Shown piece by piece: positions 1 to 7,545 of a stretch of DNA of 64,000 nucleotides. Below the pieces are notes generated by a model. It made no database searches. It was not told where the DNA came from and worked only from the letters and a program-made list of their open reading frames with translations. Numbering within the stretch: the stretch's first letter is position 1; every line of letters begins with the position of its first letter. Origin of the DNA: Lysinibacillus fusiformis (GTDB taxonomy: Bacteria > Bacillota > Bacilli > Bacillales_A > Planococcaceae); assembly GCF_002845985.1 (NCBI RefSeq), contig NZ_PDFK01000001.1, forward strand, positions 372,001-436,000, read 5' to 3'. Made by a program: the position numbers and the translations under genes.

Positions 1-278
1 AAAACAGATTGCTGTTGTAAATAGTCTAATTGAATATACGGTATCATTTCAGGGCGAATCCCTAACGCTAAAAGTTGATCAATCGACAAATGCTTAAATT
101 GTTTCCCTACTTTTAAAAAGATGCGCCAAAGTATTTGTGTTGCGTAGTGAAGTTGATCGATCTGCTGCTTTGGCAATTCTAAGACATCATATAGCGCATA
201 CTCTAAATCCTCAAAGTCAGGAAAAAAGTCTGGGAATTTTGAATAGAACGCTTGCCGTTGTTGTGTATGATTCATCAT
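1..278 (-). CDS. Glutathionylspermidine synthase-like protein (YgiC family), N-terminal part
   Basis: Only the first 92 or so codons lie in the window; the gene runs off the left edge. The N-terminus starts MMNHTQQRQAFYSKF and continues with acidic and aromatic residues like the opening of the ATP-grasp glutathionylspermidine synthase-like family (E. coli YgiC, B. subtilis YjfC type). The catalytic ATP-grasp domain is outside the window, so the family call leans on the adjacent YgiB-like lipoprotein, because ygiB and ygiC are neighbours in other bacteria. The start follows AGGGAG by about nine bases. It lies 23 bp downstream of the lipoprotein gene on the same strand, so the two probably share a transcript. 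Substrate unknown. Confidence 0.5.
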   Translation of the reverse strand, partial: MMNHTQQRQAFYSKFPDFFPDFEDLEYALYDVLELPKQQIDQLHYATQILWRIFLKVGKQFKHLSIDQLLALGIRPEMIPYIQLDYLQQQSV

Positions 279-301
279 GTTATTTGCTCCCTTTCCACAC
301 T

Positions 302-931
302 TTATGAGGAGGACGAGCCGCCACGGGATGCTCCACCTGAACCAAAACCAGATTTTCCTGTGCTGGAGGAGGAGCTATTAGTGTAGGAGTTCGTGCTTTT
401 TGATGAACTGTCTGTTGAATAAGAGCGTTGTCCACTCGAATAAGTATTTGAACCATTTGAAGTTGTATCAGCCTTATTTTGTGAACTGTTCGTAATACCA
501 TTTGTAGATTTATTATTTGCATTACCACTTTGTGTCGATCGCGGTACTGCAGAACCGCCACCATTTTGCTCATTTCGATCTGTGCCATTTTTTAAATTAC
601 GACTTTTATAAATAGCACTTCCAATCATTGCTCCAGCAGTTGCATACATAAGCCCATTAAAGAAATGCTGTGCATAGTAAGGAGAATTTTCATCAAGGCA
701 TTCATAGGAGCCATCGTCCCCTTCTTGCCATTCATCACAGGCATCTGCCATTTCACTATTATAAACACTTGCTATCTCTTCATTTGTGTTTCCTTGACCT
801 TGATCTTCCGTTACTAGGGTAGACGTAGAAGAAGCTACTGTCTGTGTTTCGCTATTGCCACATGCTGCTAATTGCACAGCCATAAAAGATGCTGTTGTCA
901 CAGCCATATATTTTTTCATTTGCTTTGCCAT
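302..931 (-). CDS. YgiB-like serine/glycine-rich lipoprotein
   Basis: 209 residues. Residues 1-23 form a short lipoprotein signal with lipobox LAAC and predicted lipidation at Cys24, so the mature protein should be anchored on the outer face of the membrane. An acidic segment with paired cysteines (ACDEWQEGDDGSYEC) is followed by a small hydrophobic stretch (about 88-108, AGAMIGSAIYKS). The C-terminal half is low-complexity Ser/Asn/Gly/Thr, ending GGASRGGSSSS. This layout resembles the DUF1190/YgiB family of proteobacteria. AAGGAG precedes the ATG. It is probably co-transcribed with the partial YgiC-like gene downstream. Function unknown. Confidence 0.6.
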   Translation of the reverse strand: MAKQMKKYMAVTTASFMAVQLAACGNSETQTVASSTSTLVTEDQGQGNTNEEIASVYNSEMADACDEWQEGDDGSYECLDENSPYYAQHFFNGLMYATAGAMIGSAIYKSRNLKNGTDRNEQNGGGSAVPRSTQSGNANNKSTNGITNSSQNKADTTSNGSNTYSSGQRSYSTDSSSKSTNSYTNSSSSSTGKSGFGSGGASRGGSSSS

Positions 932-1020
932 ATTATAAACGCTCCTTTATTTCTGTTCTCTAGTTTACGATTGTCTATCATGATAGGTTTCACTTTTACA
1001 AAAACATACAATTAATTTTA

Positions 1021-1057
1021 ACAAAAAAATCCCAAACCGTATGCATGTTTGGGATTT
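1021..1057 (-). terminator. Intrinsic terminator after the DUF418 gene
   Basis: An 11-bp perfect stem (1027-1037 with 1047-1057) has a 9-base loop and, on the minus strand, a run of U residues (A's at 1023-1029). It lies just past the stop of the gene ending at 1066. Confidence 0.85.
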
Positions 1058-1065
1058 CCAGAGTT

Positions 1066-2115
1066 TTATGATTGCTTTGTCACAGTTTTTTTGCCGTAAG
1101 TCATAAATCGCCATAGCTTTTCGAATGGTCCAATTGAAAAGAATTTAAACCAAATCACACTAAAAATAATTTGAATGATAAAAGTAATGCTCGCGATGAT
1201 TACTATTTCTGATGGTGAAACGACTTGTAAGCCCATTAACGAAATGATAGCCGTCCCAATAAAGCTTTGTGCCAAATAGTTTGTAAACGCCATTTGTCCT
1301 ACACGTCCAATTGGTTGAAGCAGCTTCGCTATTTGTTTATTTTCTAATAGTAAAAATAAACAGCTTAAATAAAAATAGGTTGTTGGCACAACTCCTAAGC
1401 CAATAATTGATTGGATTTGTTGGTCATCTGCTTGTGATGCGAACCAAATCCATAGAGAAAATCCAATAAAGAATGGACATGTACTATAAAGCACTCTTTT
1501 TATTTTTTGAGCATGCTCACTAATATGGCCAACCCAACCAGCTTTTGCAACTAAAAAACCACTTAAAAACATGATAAAAATCGCTACGGCATCATTGCCT
1601 AATAAGCCATAAATAGCTGATAAAACAGCATTATTTGGCATATACATTTGACCTAGGATAACAAGAATATGAAGTGAAATGATGGTAAATAACCATTTAC
1701 TAATAGTTGAAATCTTGACAGAGTAAAATGGTAGCAATAAAAATCCAATCACCGCATAAATGGCTAAGATGGAACCCCAAAATAGAAAAATATGAATAAT
1801 GCCAATCAATAATAGGGCCAATAAACGTCTAGCAAAACGCTTTCTTGGTTTATCCCCACGAGCTTCTGCACGTGAAGCAAAAATATAAAAGCCAACGCCA
1901 AACAGAAATGAAAAGATAGAGAAGAATTTCTTTTCAATGAAAATATCAATAAGTGAATCAATGATGCCATTGATACCACTCATATCAGGCATAGGACCTC
2001 CCTCTATGAGGACCACATAGGCACCTACATTAATAAATAAAATACCGAATAACGCTAATCCTCGAATAATGTCTAAGGAAACGATACGTTCCTTTTGTGT
2101 AACAGATGGATTCAT
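1066..2115 (-). CDS. DUF418 family multi-pass membrane protein (YeiB/YxaH-like)
   Basis: 349 residues with about ten hydrophobic segments. The N-terminal motif ERIVSLDIIRGLALFGIL is the hallmark of the DUF418/acyltransferase-3-related family, followed by a short loop rich in Gly/Pro. The C-terminal third (PIGRVGQMAFTNYLAQS, then FGPFEKLWR-like ending GPFEKLWRFMTYGK) is the DUF418 domain proper. It is an integral membrane protein and may be an acyltransferase, but no substrate has been established for the family as far as I know. Start ATG follows AAGGAG. The gene stands alone with its own terminator and is divergent from the small phospholipase-like gene. Confidence 0.8.
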   Translation of the reverse strand: MNPSVTQKERIVSLDIIRGLALFGILFINVGAYVVLIEGGPMPDMSGINGIIDSLIDIFIEKKFFSIFSFLFGVGFYIFASRAEARGDKPRKRFARRLLALLLIGIIHIFLFWGSILAIYAVIGFLLLPFYSVKISTISKWLFTIISLHILVILGQMYMPNNAVLSAIYGLLGNDAVAIFIMFLSGFLVAKAGWVGHISEHAQKIKRVLYSTCPFFIGFSLWIWFASQADDQQIQSIIGLGVVPTTYFYLSCLFLLLENKQIAKLLQPIGRVGQMAFTNYLAQSFIGTAIISLMGLQVVSPSEIVIIASITFIIQIIFSVIWFKFFSIGPFEKLWRFMTYGKKTVTKQS

Positions 2116-2295
2116 GTTGAATTAACTCCTTATCTTTTATGCTATAGCTAGCATAACTCCCCATCCTTACAGCTATTTTTTTTAAAGCTTACAGGAACCT
2201 TACAAATCAAAAATAGTCTTATAGTTTTTCATCCGCTTCTTCAAAAAAATGTTTCATATTTTATAGTAAAAACATCGTAAAGAGAGGTTTAACAG

Positions 2296-2559
2296 ATGAA
2301 TAGAAATCGCAAGCTCGGTTTTTGTTATCCTGGTTATCGATACTGTGGACCTGGTTGCTCAGGACCAGGTGAGCCTACGAATGCTGTGGATAGTTGCTGT
2401 AAATTGCATGATGAATGCTATGCACGCCATGGTAGCACAAAGTTCTGTGATGAATTGTTTCAACAATGCCTCCGCCCCCATATGAATGCAAATCATAAAA
2501 TGGCTAGAGATGCCCGTTTGTTTTATCGCGTTTTCGAATTACGTCATCGATTTTTTTAA
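2296..2559 (+). CDS. Small cysteine-rich phospholipase A2-like protein
   Basis: 87 residues. Residues 13-26 (GYRYCGPGCSGPGE) look like the glycine-rich calcium-binding loop of phospholipase A2. Residues 34-42 (CCKLHDECY) contain the canonical His-Asp catalytic motif, His38-Asp39. Eight cysteines (10, 17, 21, 34, 35, 41, 51, 58) could form disulfides if the protein is exported or in the spore coat, but no signal peptide is visible. The tail is basic and ends LRHRFF. The order 'loop, GEPTN, D, HD, Y' is strikingly like the PLA2 domain of parvovirus VP1. Predicted to hydrolyse the sn-2 ester of phospholipids; activity is inference. Monocistronic; GAGAGG precedes the ATG. Confidence 0.75.
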   Translation: MNRNRKLGFCYPGYRYCGPGCSGPGEPTNAVDSCCKLHDECYARHGSTKFCDELFQQCLRPHMNANHKMARDARLFYRVFELRHRFF

Positions 2560-2595
2560 CAATGACGCTCACGATGTTTTTGCAAACAGCGTGGG

Positions 2596-3366
2596 CTACT
2601 TCTTTGTATAAATAGCATATTTTTGCGGAGTCGTAAAACCAAGCTTTGTGCCTAGATAAATAGATGCGGTATTTGACACATCACAATCCCAGCAAGGCTT
2701 TAGCTGGTTGGCAAGACAATGATCGATAAAAATGTGGGCAATCCTGCCGGCCAATCCTTGCCCCCTAAAATTCGAATCTGTCATAATATCAATTTCTGCA
2801 AAATCATTTGATTTAAAAATAGAGACAGCTTCACTAACGATTTGCTCTTGCTGCACTAAGCAATAGCCAAAACCATTTTCAAGGAAATTAGCTGTTGAAT
2901 CCCAATATTCATCGTAGTAAGCATAGGTAAACGCCTGTGCATTTTTTATATGATGACGAGTAATAGGCATAACCTCAAAATTGGGTACTTCCCGCTCCTC
3001 TCTAGAATCATACAAACCTTCATCGAAAGTAAAGGTATAGCGCTCTAATTTTCGAAGTTGATCATGTAGCAGTTGTTCAATTTTAATATTCCACTGTTCT
3101 GAATAAGAAAATAAGGTAAAACGTTTCTTTTGCTCTATAGACTGTTGAAAACAACAGACAAGCTGATCGTCAAGTACCGTATGAATTGAATCGCCAGCTA
3201 CAAAATAGATTCCTGATTTTGTTTGAAATAATAATGTTTGTAAATTCTCTGTGTCTGTATAGACCGTACCTTCTATTAATTGATCTAGTATACTATACAC
3301 AAATGTCGGGGCTCTTTTAATGGTTTGTTTAATAATCGGGTAATGAGCCTCTATAACTTTCATCAT
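2596..3366 (-). CDS. GNAT acetyltransferase of the long GNAT_acetyltran (PF12746-like) type
   Basis: 256 residues. The N-terminal half is a family-specific domain. The C-terminal half is a GNAT fold with the acetyl-CoA pyrophosphate-binding segment FRGQGLAGRIAHIFIDHCL (about 200-218) and a following CWDCDVSNTASIYLGTKLGF, which matches the usual 'N-x-x-S-x-x-x-A/L-x-K-x-G-F' end of GNAT enzymes. The acceptor substrate cannot be read from sequence. Strong AGGAGG stands upstream of a double ATG. It converges on the phospholipase-like gene, with only a weak hairpin between them. Confidence 0.75.
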   Translation of the reverse strand: MMKVIEAHYPIIKQTIKRAPTFVYSILDQLIEGTVYTDTENLQTLLFQTKSGIYFVAGDSIHTVLDDQLVCCFQQSIEQKKRFTLFSYSEQWNIKIEQLLHDQLRKLERYTFTFDEGLYDSREEREVPNFEVMPITRHHIKNAQAFTYAYYDEYWDSTANFLENGFGYCLVQQEQIVSEAVSIFKSNDFAEIDIMTDSNFRGQGLAGRIAHIFIDHCLANQLKPCWDCDVSNTASIYLGTKLGFTTPQKYAIYTKK

Positions 3367-3550
3367 GCTACCTCCTCCTGTTATTTCTATTCTCTTATAA
3401 TAATAGATAAATTTAGTTAAAGGGACTGAATGATGCGCAGATAGCCATATTTTGCATCCAATATCACGAAAATCTTGGGGGGAAAAGTGGATGCTGGAAA
3501 AAATTAAATTTTACTTTGCTGGCTAACTATATGCTTTAGCGAAATCAAAT

Positions 3551-3590
3551 TTAAAAGCTAAGAATGATAGAATTCGACCATTCTTAGCTT
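3551..3590 (-). terminator. Intrinsic terminator after the flavin-split-barrel gene
   Basis: A 12-bp stem (3555-3566 with 3579-3590) and a 12-base loop, followed on the minus strand by a U-rich tail. It lies just downstream of the stop at 3597. Confidence 0.8.
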
Positions 3591-3596
3591 CTTCAT

Positions 3597-4100
3597 TTAG
3601 TGATACATGCCGTGATTAATTTTCCCTGTTAACTTCTCTATTTGTACTTCAAACAACTCAATTTTAGGCAGAATCGGATAGCCTTCCTTTTCAAATGTCC
3701 ATGCAGGATTGCCATACTTCTCAAGCAGTGCATCAAAGAACCATTCTTTCTTCGACTCCTCCTCAATGCGTACGACCTGTCCAAACAACACCACGCTTTG
3801 ATACACAAGTGCAGATTGACAGGCATATTTTTTCCCTGGATGTAAATCACCCATCTCACTCACTTCGATACAGATTTTAGGATTTTGTTTAATATTTGAC
3901 CAAAAATGACTTTCTCGAATATTACCAATATGCAAATATAGTTTATCTTCTCCCTCATATACATAGACAAACGGAATAACGTATGGAAAACCTCCCTCAT
4001 CAACCGTTGCAACATGCGCTACTTGCCCTACTTTTAAGAAATGCTGTGCTTCCTCTTGTGAAATTTCTACACGCTTGTTTTGAATCGTACCTCTCATCAT
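3597..4100 (-). CDS. Pyridoxamine 5'-phosphate oxidase-family flavin protein (NimA-like)
   Basis: 167 residues with the FMN-binding split-barrel pattern: QVAHVATVDEGGFPYVIPF (about 27-45), a strand pair with LYLHIGNIRESHFWSNIKQNPKICIEV, and VVLFGQVVRIEE. This group includes the 5-nitroimidazole-resistance (NimA) proteins and many uncharacterised FMN or heme-binding proteins. Conserved His in LHIG and the N-P-K-(I/V) segment are present. Likely cytosolic and redox-active; substrate unknown. GAGGGGG lies seven bases from the ATG. Single gene with its own terminator. Confidence 0.75.
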   Translation of the reverse strand: MMRGTIQNKRVEISQEEAQHFLKVGQVAHVATVDEGGFPYVIPFVYVYEGEDKLYLHIGNIRESHFWSNIKQNPKICIEVSEMGDLHPGKKYACQSALVYQSVVLFGQVVRIEEESKKEWFFDALLEKYGNPAWTFEKEGYPILPKIELFEVQIEKLTGKINHGMYH

Positions 4101-4210
4101 ACTTTAACCCCCTCATGAAAATATATCACGATTAACTCAATCGTTTATTTTAAACATACATATATTTTACATCTTTAACACACCTAAAAAAAGGATAAAT
4201 TTTCTTTTGA

Positions 4211-4253
4211 ATAATAAAAGCCAAGAATGCTTAATCCATGCATTCTTGGCTTT
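4211..4253 (-). terminator. Intrinsic terminator after the AraC-type regulator
   Basis: A 14-bp perfect stem (4217-4230 with 4240-4253) begins four bases after the stop codon, followed on the minus strand by a U-rich stretch. Its stem shares the AAGAATG/CATTCTT core with the preceding terminator at 3551-3590. Confidence 0.85.
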
Positions 4254-4257
4254 GTTG

Positions 4258-5121
4258 TTATTTAATTGGAATCCAAATTTCAGAATAGGAGTCAGGACTA
4301 TAGGCATCCTCTTCAGGATAAACCTCAAGTTCCGCTGTTCCTGCTGGTTCGTATGGATTGGACGGGAACCACTCTGAATAAATTTGCTTCCACGTATTTT
4401 GCATCGCATCTGGCATAGGGCCATGTACTTCAAAGACAACCCATTTGGAGGCAGGTACTTCCATTGTTAATAGATCTTCTCCTACTTCCCCTACATGATC
4501 TGTAGCAATCCAGTAATCAATGAAACCCTTTTGTCCTTGGTTTGTATTTGGTACACAAACACCTAGTACTCCATTGATATTACCATTATTTAATTGGTAT
4601 AGTTGATGGTCGAAGCCACTTTGATTTACCTCTTGCCAAAATAGAGGAATTTCTCGTGTGTTCTCCCCGTCTTGACAGTTGTACGTTCTTTTCACTCCAA
4701 CAATTTGAAACTTTTCTTTTTCTACGATTTTATACTTCATTGGTTCTGCTCCCTTCAAGTTTACCTGGATGACCAGGCGATTGTATGATTGTAATGGCCC
4801 TTGTTTCTTTCTTGCTTCACTAGGCGTTATATGGTGCTGCTTACGAAACGCTTTTGTAAAAGCTTCAGGAGTTTCATAGCCATATTTGTAGGCGAGATCG
4901 ATTATTTTTTGTTCCGTGCCTATTAATTCTTGTGCAGCTAATGTCAATCTTCTTCGTCGCAGATAATCAGCAATGGACATATCCGTCAAAATTGCAAACG
5001 TGCGTTGAAAATGAAAGACAGATGAATTAACCTCCTGTGCAATCTGTTCAATCGTAATGTCCTCTAATAAATGATCCTCCATAAAATTAATGGCCTTTTG
5101 AATCGACTCAATCCAACTCAT
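4258..5121 (-). CDS. AraC-family regulator with GyrI-like effector-binding domain
   Basis: 287 residues from the ATG at 5121. Residues 1-105 hold two helix-turn-helix units of the AraC/XylS type (DITIEQIAQEVNSSVFHFQRTFAI and the second unit ending EAFTKAFRKQHHITPSEARKK). Residues about 130-285 are a GyrI/Rob-like (AraE_bind) domain that begins KIVEKEKFQIVGVKRTY and ends in PEEDAYSPDSYSEIWIPIK, typical of multidrug-sensing regulators. The start is fixed by AAGGAG eight bases before the ATG; a GTG three codons upstream would overlap that ribosome-binding site. Probably binds small amphipathic ligands. No efflux gene is adjacent, so the target is unknown. Confidence 0.85.
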   Translation of the reverse strand: MSWIESIQKAINFMEDHLLEDITIEQIAQEVNSSVFHFQRTFAILTDMSIADYLRRRRLTLAAQELIGTEQKIIDLAYKYGYETPEAFTKAFRKQHHITPSEARKKQGPLQSYNRLVIQVNLKGAEPMKYKIVEKEKFQIVGVKRTYNCQDGENTREIPLFWQEVNQSGFDHQLYQLNNGNINGVLGVCVPNTNQGQKGFIDYWIATDHVGEVGEDLLTMEVPASKWVVFEVHGPMPDAMQNTWKQIYSEWFPSNPYEPAGTAELEVYPEEDAYSPDSYSEIWIPIK

Positions 5122-5323
5122 TGCTTTCACTCCTTGATTCCATCATAAAATAGATATTGCTGTATAACCTGTCTTTTTATGCTAACTTTGGACAGGTTAA
5201 AAGGGAAGTATTTTCCCGACGATTCTCCCTACTTATTTTCACCCTCCACCCTACACATATTTACAACTACGTTCTTTAATAGGTAAATTAAGTATAAATA
5301 GAAATGAAATGGAGGTTTTTCTC

Positions 5324-5710
5324 TTGGGAAAATGGCAAGGTGCTGCTGCTATTTGTTTGAACGATAACAATCAATTATTAATGGTTTTACAAGGAACGGT
5401 GGAAGAAGAAAAAACGTGGGCTGTTCCATCAGGTGGTAAAGAAGCAGCGGAAGATTTTAAGGCTTGCTGTATTCGAGAGGTTTATCAAGAAACGGGCTAT
5501 ATAGTAGCTATTCTAAAAGAAATTTATTGTAAGCAGAATGAAGCTGTGGAAGTTCATTACTTTGAAACAGTTATGATTGACGGACAAATGATGATTCATG
5601 ATCCTGACGAATTAATTTATGACATTGCTTGGCAATCAAAAAATGAAGTGGCCCAATTGTCATTAACTTTTCCAGAAGATCGTGCCTTTCTTTTATCTTT
5701 ATTTCAATAA
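5324..5710 (+). CDS. Nudix hydrolase
   Basis: 128 residues from a TTG start. The Nudix box is clear at about residues 38-60: a GG followed by KEAAED, then REVYQETGY, matching G-x5-E-x7-REUXEEXGU with one conservative change (Gln for Glu). It should hydrolyse a nucleoside diphosphate linked to another moiety, using a divalent metal; substrate unknown. The start is chosen because GGAGG at 5311-5315 sits eight bases before the TTG at 5324. An upstream in-frame ATG at 5309 overlaps the ribosome-binding site. Converges with the small minus-strand gene at 5755. Confidence 0.8.
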   Translation: MGKWQGAAAICLNDNNQLLMVLQGTVEEEKTWAVPSGGKEAAEDFKACCIREVYQETGYIVAILKEIYCKQNEAVEVHYFETVMIDGQMMIHDPDELIYDIAWQSKNEVAQLSLTFPEDRAFLLSLFQ

Positions 5711-5736
5711 AAAAGTCACGTCTTAATGACATGACT
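5711..5736 (-). terminator. Intrinsic terminator for the small Cse60-like gene
   Basis: A 9-bp stem with one G-U pair (5714-5722 with 5728-5736) and a 5-base loop, followed on the minus strand by six U's. It abuts the stop of the convergent Nudix gene. Confidence 0.75.
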
Positions 5737-5754
5737 CATCTCAAGTACATATTG

Positions 5755-5940
5755 CTAATCGTTTTGTTGATAAATAATTAAAGCAGAATGGATGACTGTC
5801 TGTTCGCCAATATAGAGCGTATTGTATTTGATATCAAGTATTAAAAAGCTTCTTAAATCTACTAAAGCCCGGTTAATGTCATGTTCAAATTGCACAATAT
5901 CATTGTTTTGAATGGTCACAACCTGGGTCGTTTGTGTCAT
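5755..5940 (-). CDS. Small conserved protein, possibly Cse60-like
   Basis: 61 residues from the ATG at 5940 (MTQTTQVVTIQNND). The body has a helix (FEHDINRALVDLR) followed by two strands (LILDIKYNTLYI and IHSALIIYQ). The layout, a short N-terminal strand, an amphipathic helix, then an IDIKY-type strand and a final A-L-I-I-Y strand, resembles the small sporulation-associated Cse60 proteins of Bacillus; similarity recalled, not searched. The ATG is chosen over an in-frame GTG nine bases upstream because AAAGGAG lies eight bases before the ATG. It has its own terminator. Confidence 0.5.
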   Translation of the reverse strand: MTQTTQVVTIQNNDIVQFEHDINRALVDLRSFLILDIKYNTLYIGEQTVIHSALIIYQQND

Positions 5941-6021
5941 TGCCCACACTCCTTTTCTCTAATAATAGATGAAAAGAAAGGAAATGTAAAAGTGTTGGAG
6001 CCAAAACAGCTCCAACGCTTT

Positions 6022-7356
6022 TTAGTACATCGTTAAATACTCCTCACGTTCCCAGTTGTGGACGCGTGTGCGATATTTATTCCACTCAATTTCTTTGGCG
6101 ACTGTAAATTTATCATAAATATGATCGCCTAGTGCATTACGAACAATGGTATCCATCTCTAATTCAATCAACGCATATTCTAATGAGGAAGGTAAGCTAT
6201 CAATTCCGTTCAACTCTCGCTCTCCTGCTGTCATTTTATAAATATTACGATCTACTGCTGCAGGTGGCGTTAAATCTTTCCGTATACCATCAAGTCCAGA
6301 TGCTAAAATAACAGCCATTGCTAAGTATGGATTTGCAGCTGGATCAACTGAACGCAATTCAATTCGAGTAGATAGTCCACGAGCTGCTGGAATACGAATT
6401 AGTGGTGAACGGTTTTGAGCAGACCACGCGACATAACAAGGAGCCTCATAGCCAGGCACTAGCCGTTTATAGGAATTAACAAGTGGATTCGTAATAGCGG
6501 TAAAGCCGTGTACATGCTTTATAATCCCTGCCATAAAACTACGTGCCGTTGCACTTAATTGTAAGTCTGCATGTTCATCATAGAAGGCATTTTTATCACC
6601 CTCGAATAATGATAAATTAAAATGCATTCCTGAGCCGTTTACACCGAATAATGGCTTCGGCATAAATGTTGCATGGAGACCATGCTGTGCAGCAATGGTT
6701 TTTACGACTAACTTAAACGTTTGTATGTTATCACATGCCTCAATGGCACTAGCATACTTAAAATCAATTTCATGCTGACCAGGTGCGACTTCATGATGGG
6801 AGGCTTCAATTTCAAAGCCCATTCCCTCTAACTCTAAAACGATATCACGACGACAATTCTCTCCCAAATCTGTCGGTGCTAAATCGAAGTAGCCTCCACT
6901 ATCATTTAACTCTAGTGTTGGATGCCCCTTATCATCCAGTTTGAATAAGAAGAACTCTGGCTCTGGCCCTAAATTAAAGGAAGTAAAGCCTAACTCCTCC
7001 ATTTCCTTTAAAACACGTTTCAAATTGGAGCGCGGATCTCCTTCAAACGGCGTTCCATCTGGTCTGGCAATATCACAAATAAAACGAGCCACCTTGCCTT
7101 TCTCAGCAGTCCAAGGAAAAATCACGAATGTATCAAAGTCAGGCTTTAAATACATATCAGATTCCTCTATACGCACAAAACCTTCAATGGATGAACCATC
7201 AAACATGACTTTATTATCTAATGCTTTTTCTAACTGACTGACAGGGACTTCCACATTTTTGATTGTTCCTAATATATCTGTAAATTGTAGGCGAATAAAT
7301 TTCACATTTTCTTCCTTTACTCGGCGTATAATATCTTCTTTTGTGTAATGTTTCAT
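6022..7356 (-). CDS. glnA: Glutamine synthetase, type I
   Basis: 444 residues, the usual length of the Gram-positive GSI-alpha enzyme. It makes glutamine from glutamate, ammonia and ATP as a cytosolic dodecamer. Visible hallmarks are [10 protein letters not shown] (about 50-59), the ATP/glutamate-site segment [19 protein letters not shown] and the C-terminal [14 protein letters not shown]. The adenylylation loop of the beta type is absent. ATG follows GGAG by nine bases. Unusually, glnR is not adjacent: the gene is monocistronic, preceded directly by two GlnR/TnrA-type boxes, so control by a distant GlnR or TnrA is likely. No strong hairpin was noticed right after the stop. Confidence 0.95.
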   Translation of the reverse strand: MKHYTKEDIIRRVKEENVKFIRLQFTDILGTIKNVEVPVSQLEKALDNKVMFDGSSIEGFVRIEESDMYLKPDFDTFVIFPWTAEKGKVARFICDIARPDGTPFEGDPRSNLKRVLKEMEELGFTSFNLGPEPEFFLFKLDDKGHPTLELNDSGGYFDLAPTDLGENCRRDIVLELEGMGFEIEASHHEVAPGQHEIDFKYASAIEACDNIQTFKLVVKTIAAQHGLHATFMPKPLFGVNGSGMHFNLSLFEGDKNAFYDEHADLQLSATARSFMAGIIKHVHGFTAITNPLVNSYKRLVPGYEAPCYVAWSAQNRSPLIRIPAARGLSTRIELRSVDPAANPYLAMAVILASGLDGIRKDLTPPAAVDRNIYKMTAGERELNGIDSLPSSLEYALIELEMDTIVRNALGDHIYDKFTVAKEIEWNKYRTRVHNWEREEYLTMY

Positions 7357-7371
7357 TCTTCACCACTCCAA

Positions 7372-7388
7372 TGTAAATTTAGTTAACA
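7372..7388. promoter_or_regulatory. GlnR/TnrA-type operator, proximal copy
   Basis: TGTAA-N7-TAACA, an exact match to the TGTNA-N7-TNACA consensus of the Bacillus nitrogen regulators. It lies 16 bp upstream of the glnA start, in the untranslated leader, where binding would block transcription. Confidence 0.75.
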
Positions 7389-7444
7389 TACGTTTTTATA
7401 ACTGTTCTTAAAATACATGAAAATTGAAATTCACGCAATAGATA

Positions 7445-7461
7445 TGTTAGGTTTTATAACA
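7445..7461. promoter_or_regulatory. GlnR/TnrA-type operator, distal copy
   Basis: TGTTA-N7-TAACA, a second exact match to TGTNA-N7-TNACA, 73 bp (about seven helical turns) from the proximal copy. A weak sigma-A promoter (TTGCGT-17-TATTTT on the minus strand, about 7411-7438) would lie between the two boxes. Confidence 0.75.
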
Positions 7462-7501
7462 TAGTTTTTTTAGAATATATTTATCTTGATTTTCGATGCA
7501 T

Positions 7502-7542
7502 AAAAAAAGTGTATCCATTTCCACAATGGATACACTTTTTTT
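7502..7542 (-). terminator. Strong intrinsic terminator after the NSS symporter
   Basis: An 18-bp near-perfect stem including A/T tails, with loop TCCAC (7520-7524) and a U-run on either strand. The symporter stop codon is at 7546. It also insulates the glnA control region from the symporter. Confidence 0.9.
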
Positions 7543-7545
7543 ATT

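Noticed and set aside
280..588. Frame overlapping the YgiB-like gene on the same strand
   Set aside because: Shifted frame of the Ser/Asn-rich coding region; no start signal.
2562..2592. Possible terminator between the phospholipase-like and GNAT genes
   Set aside because: Seven-base arms with a mismatch and no U-tract; too weak to call.
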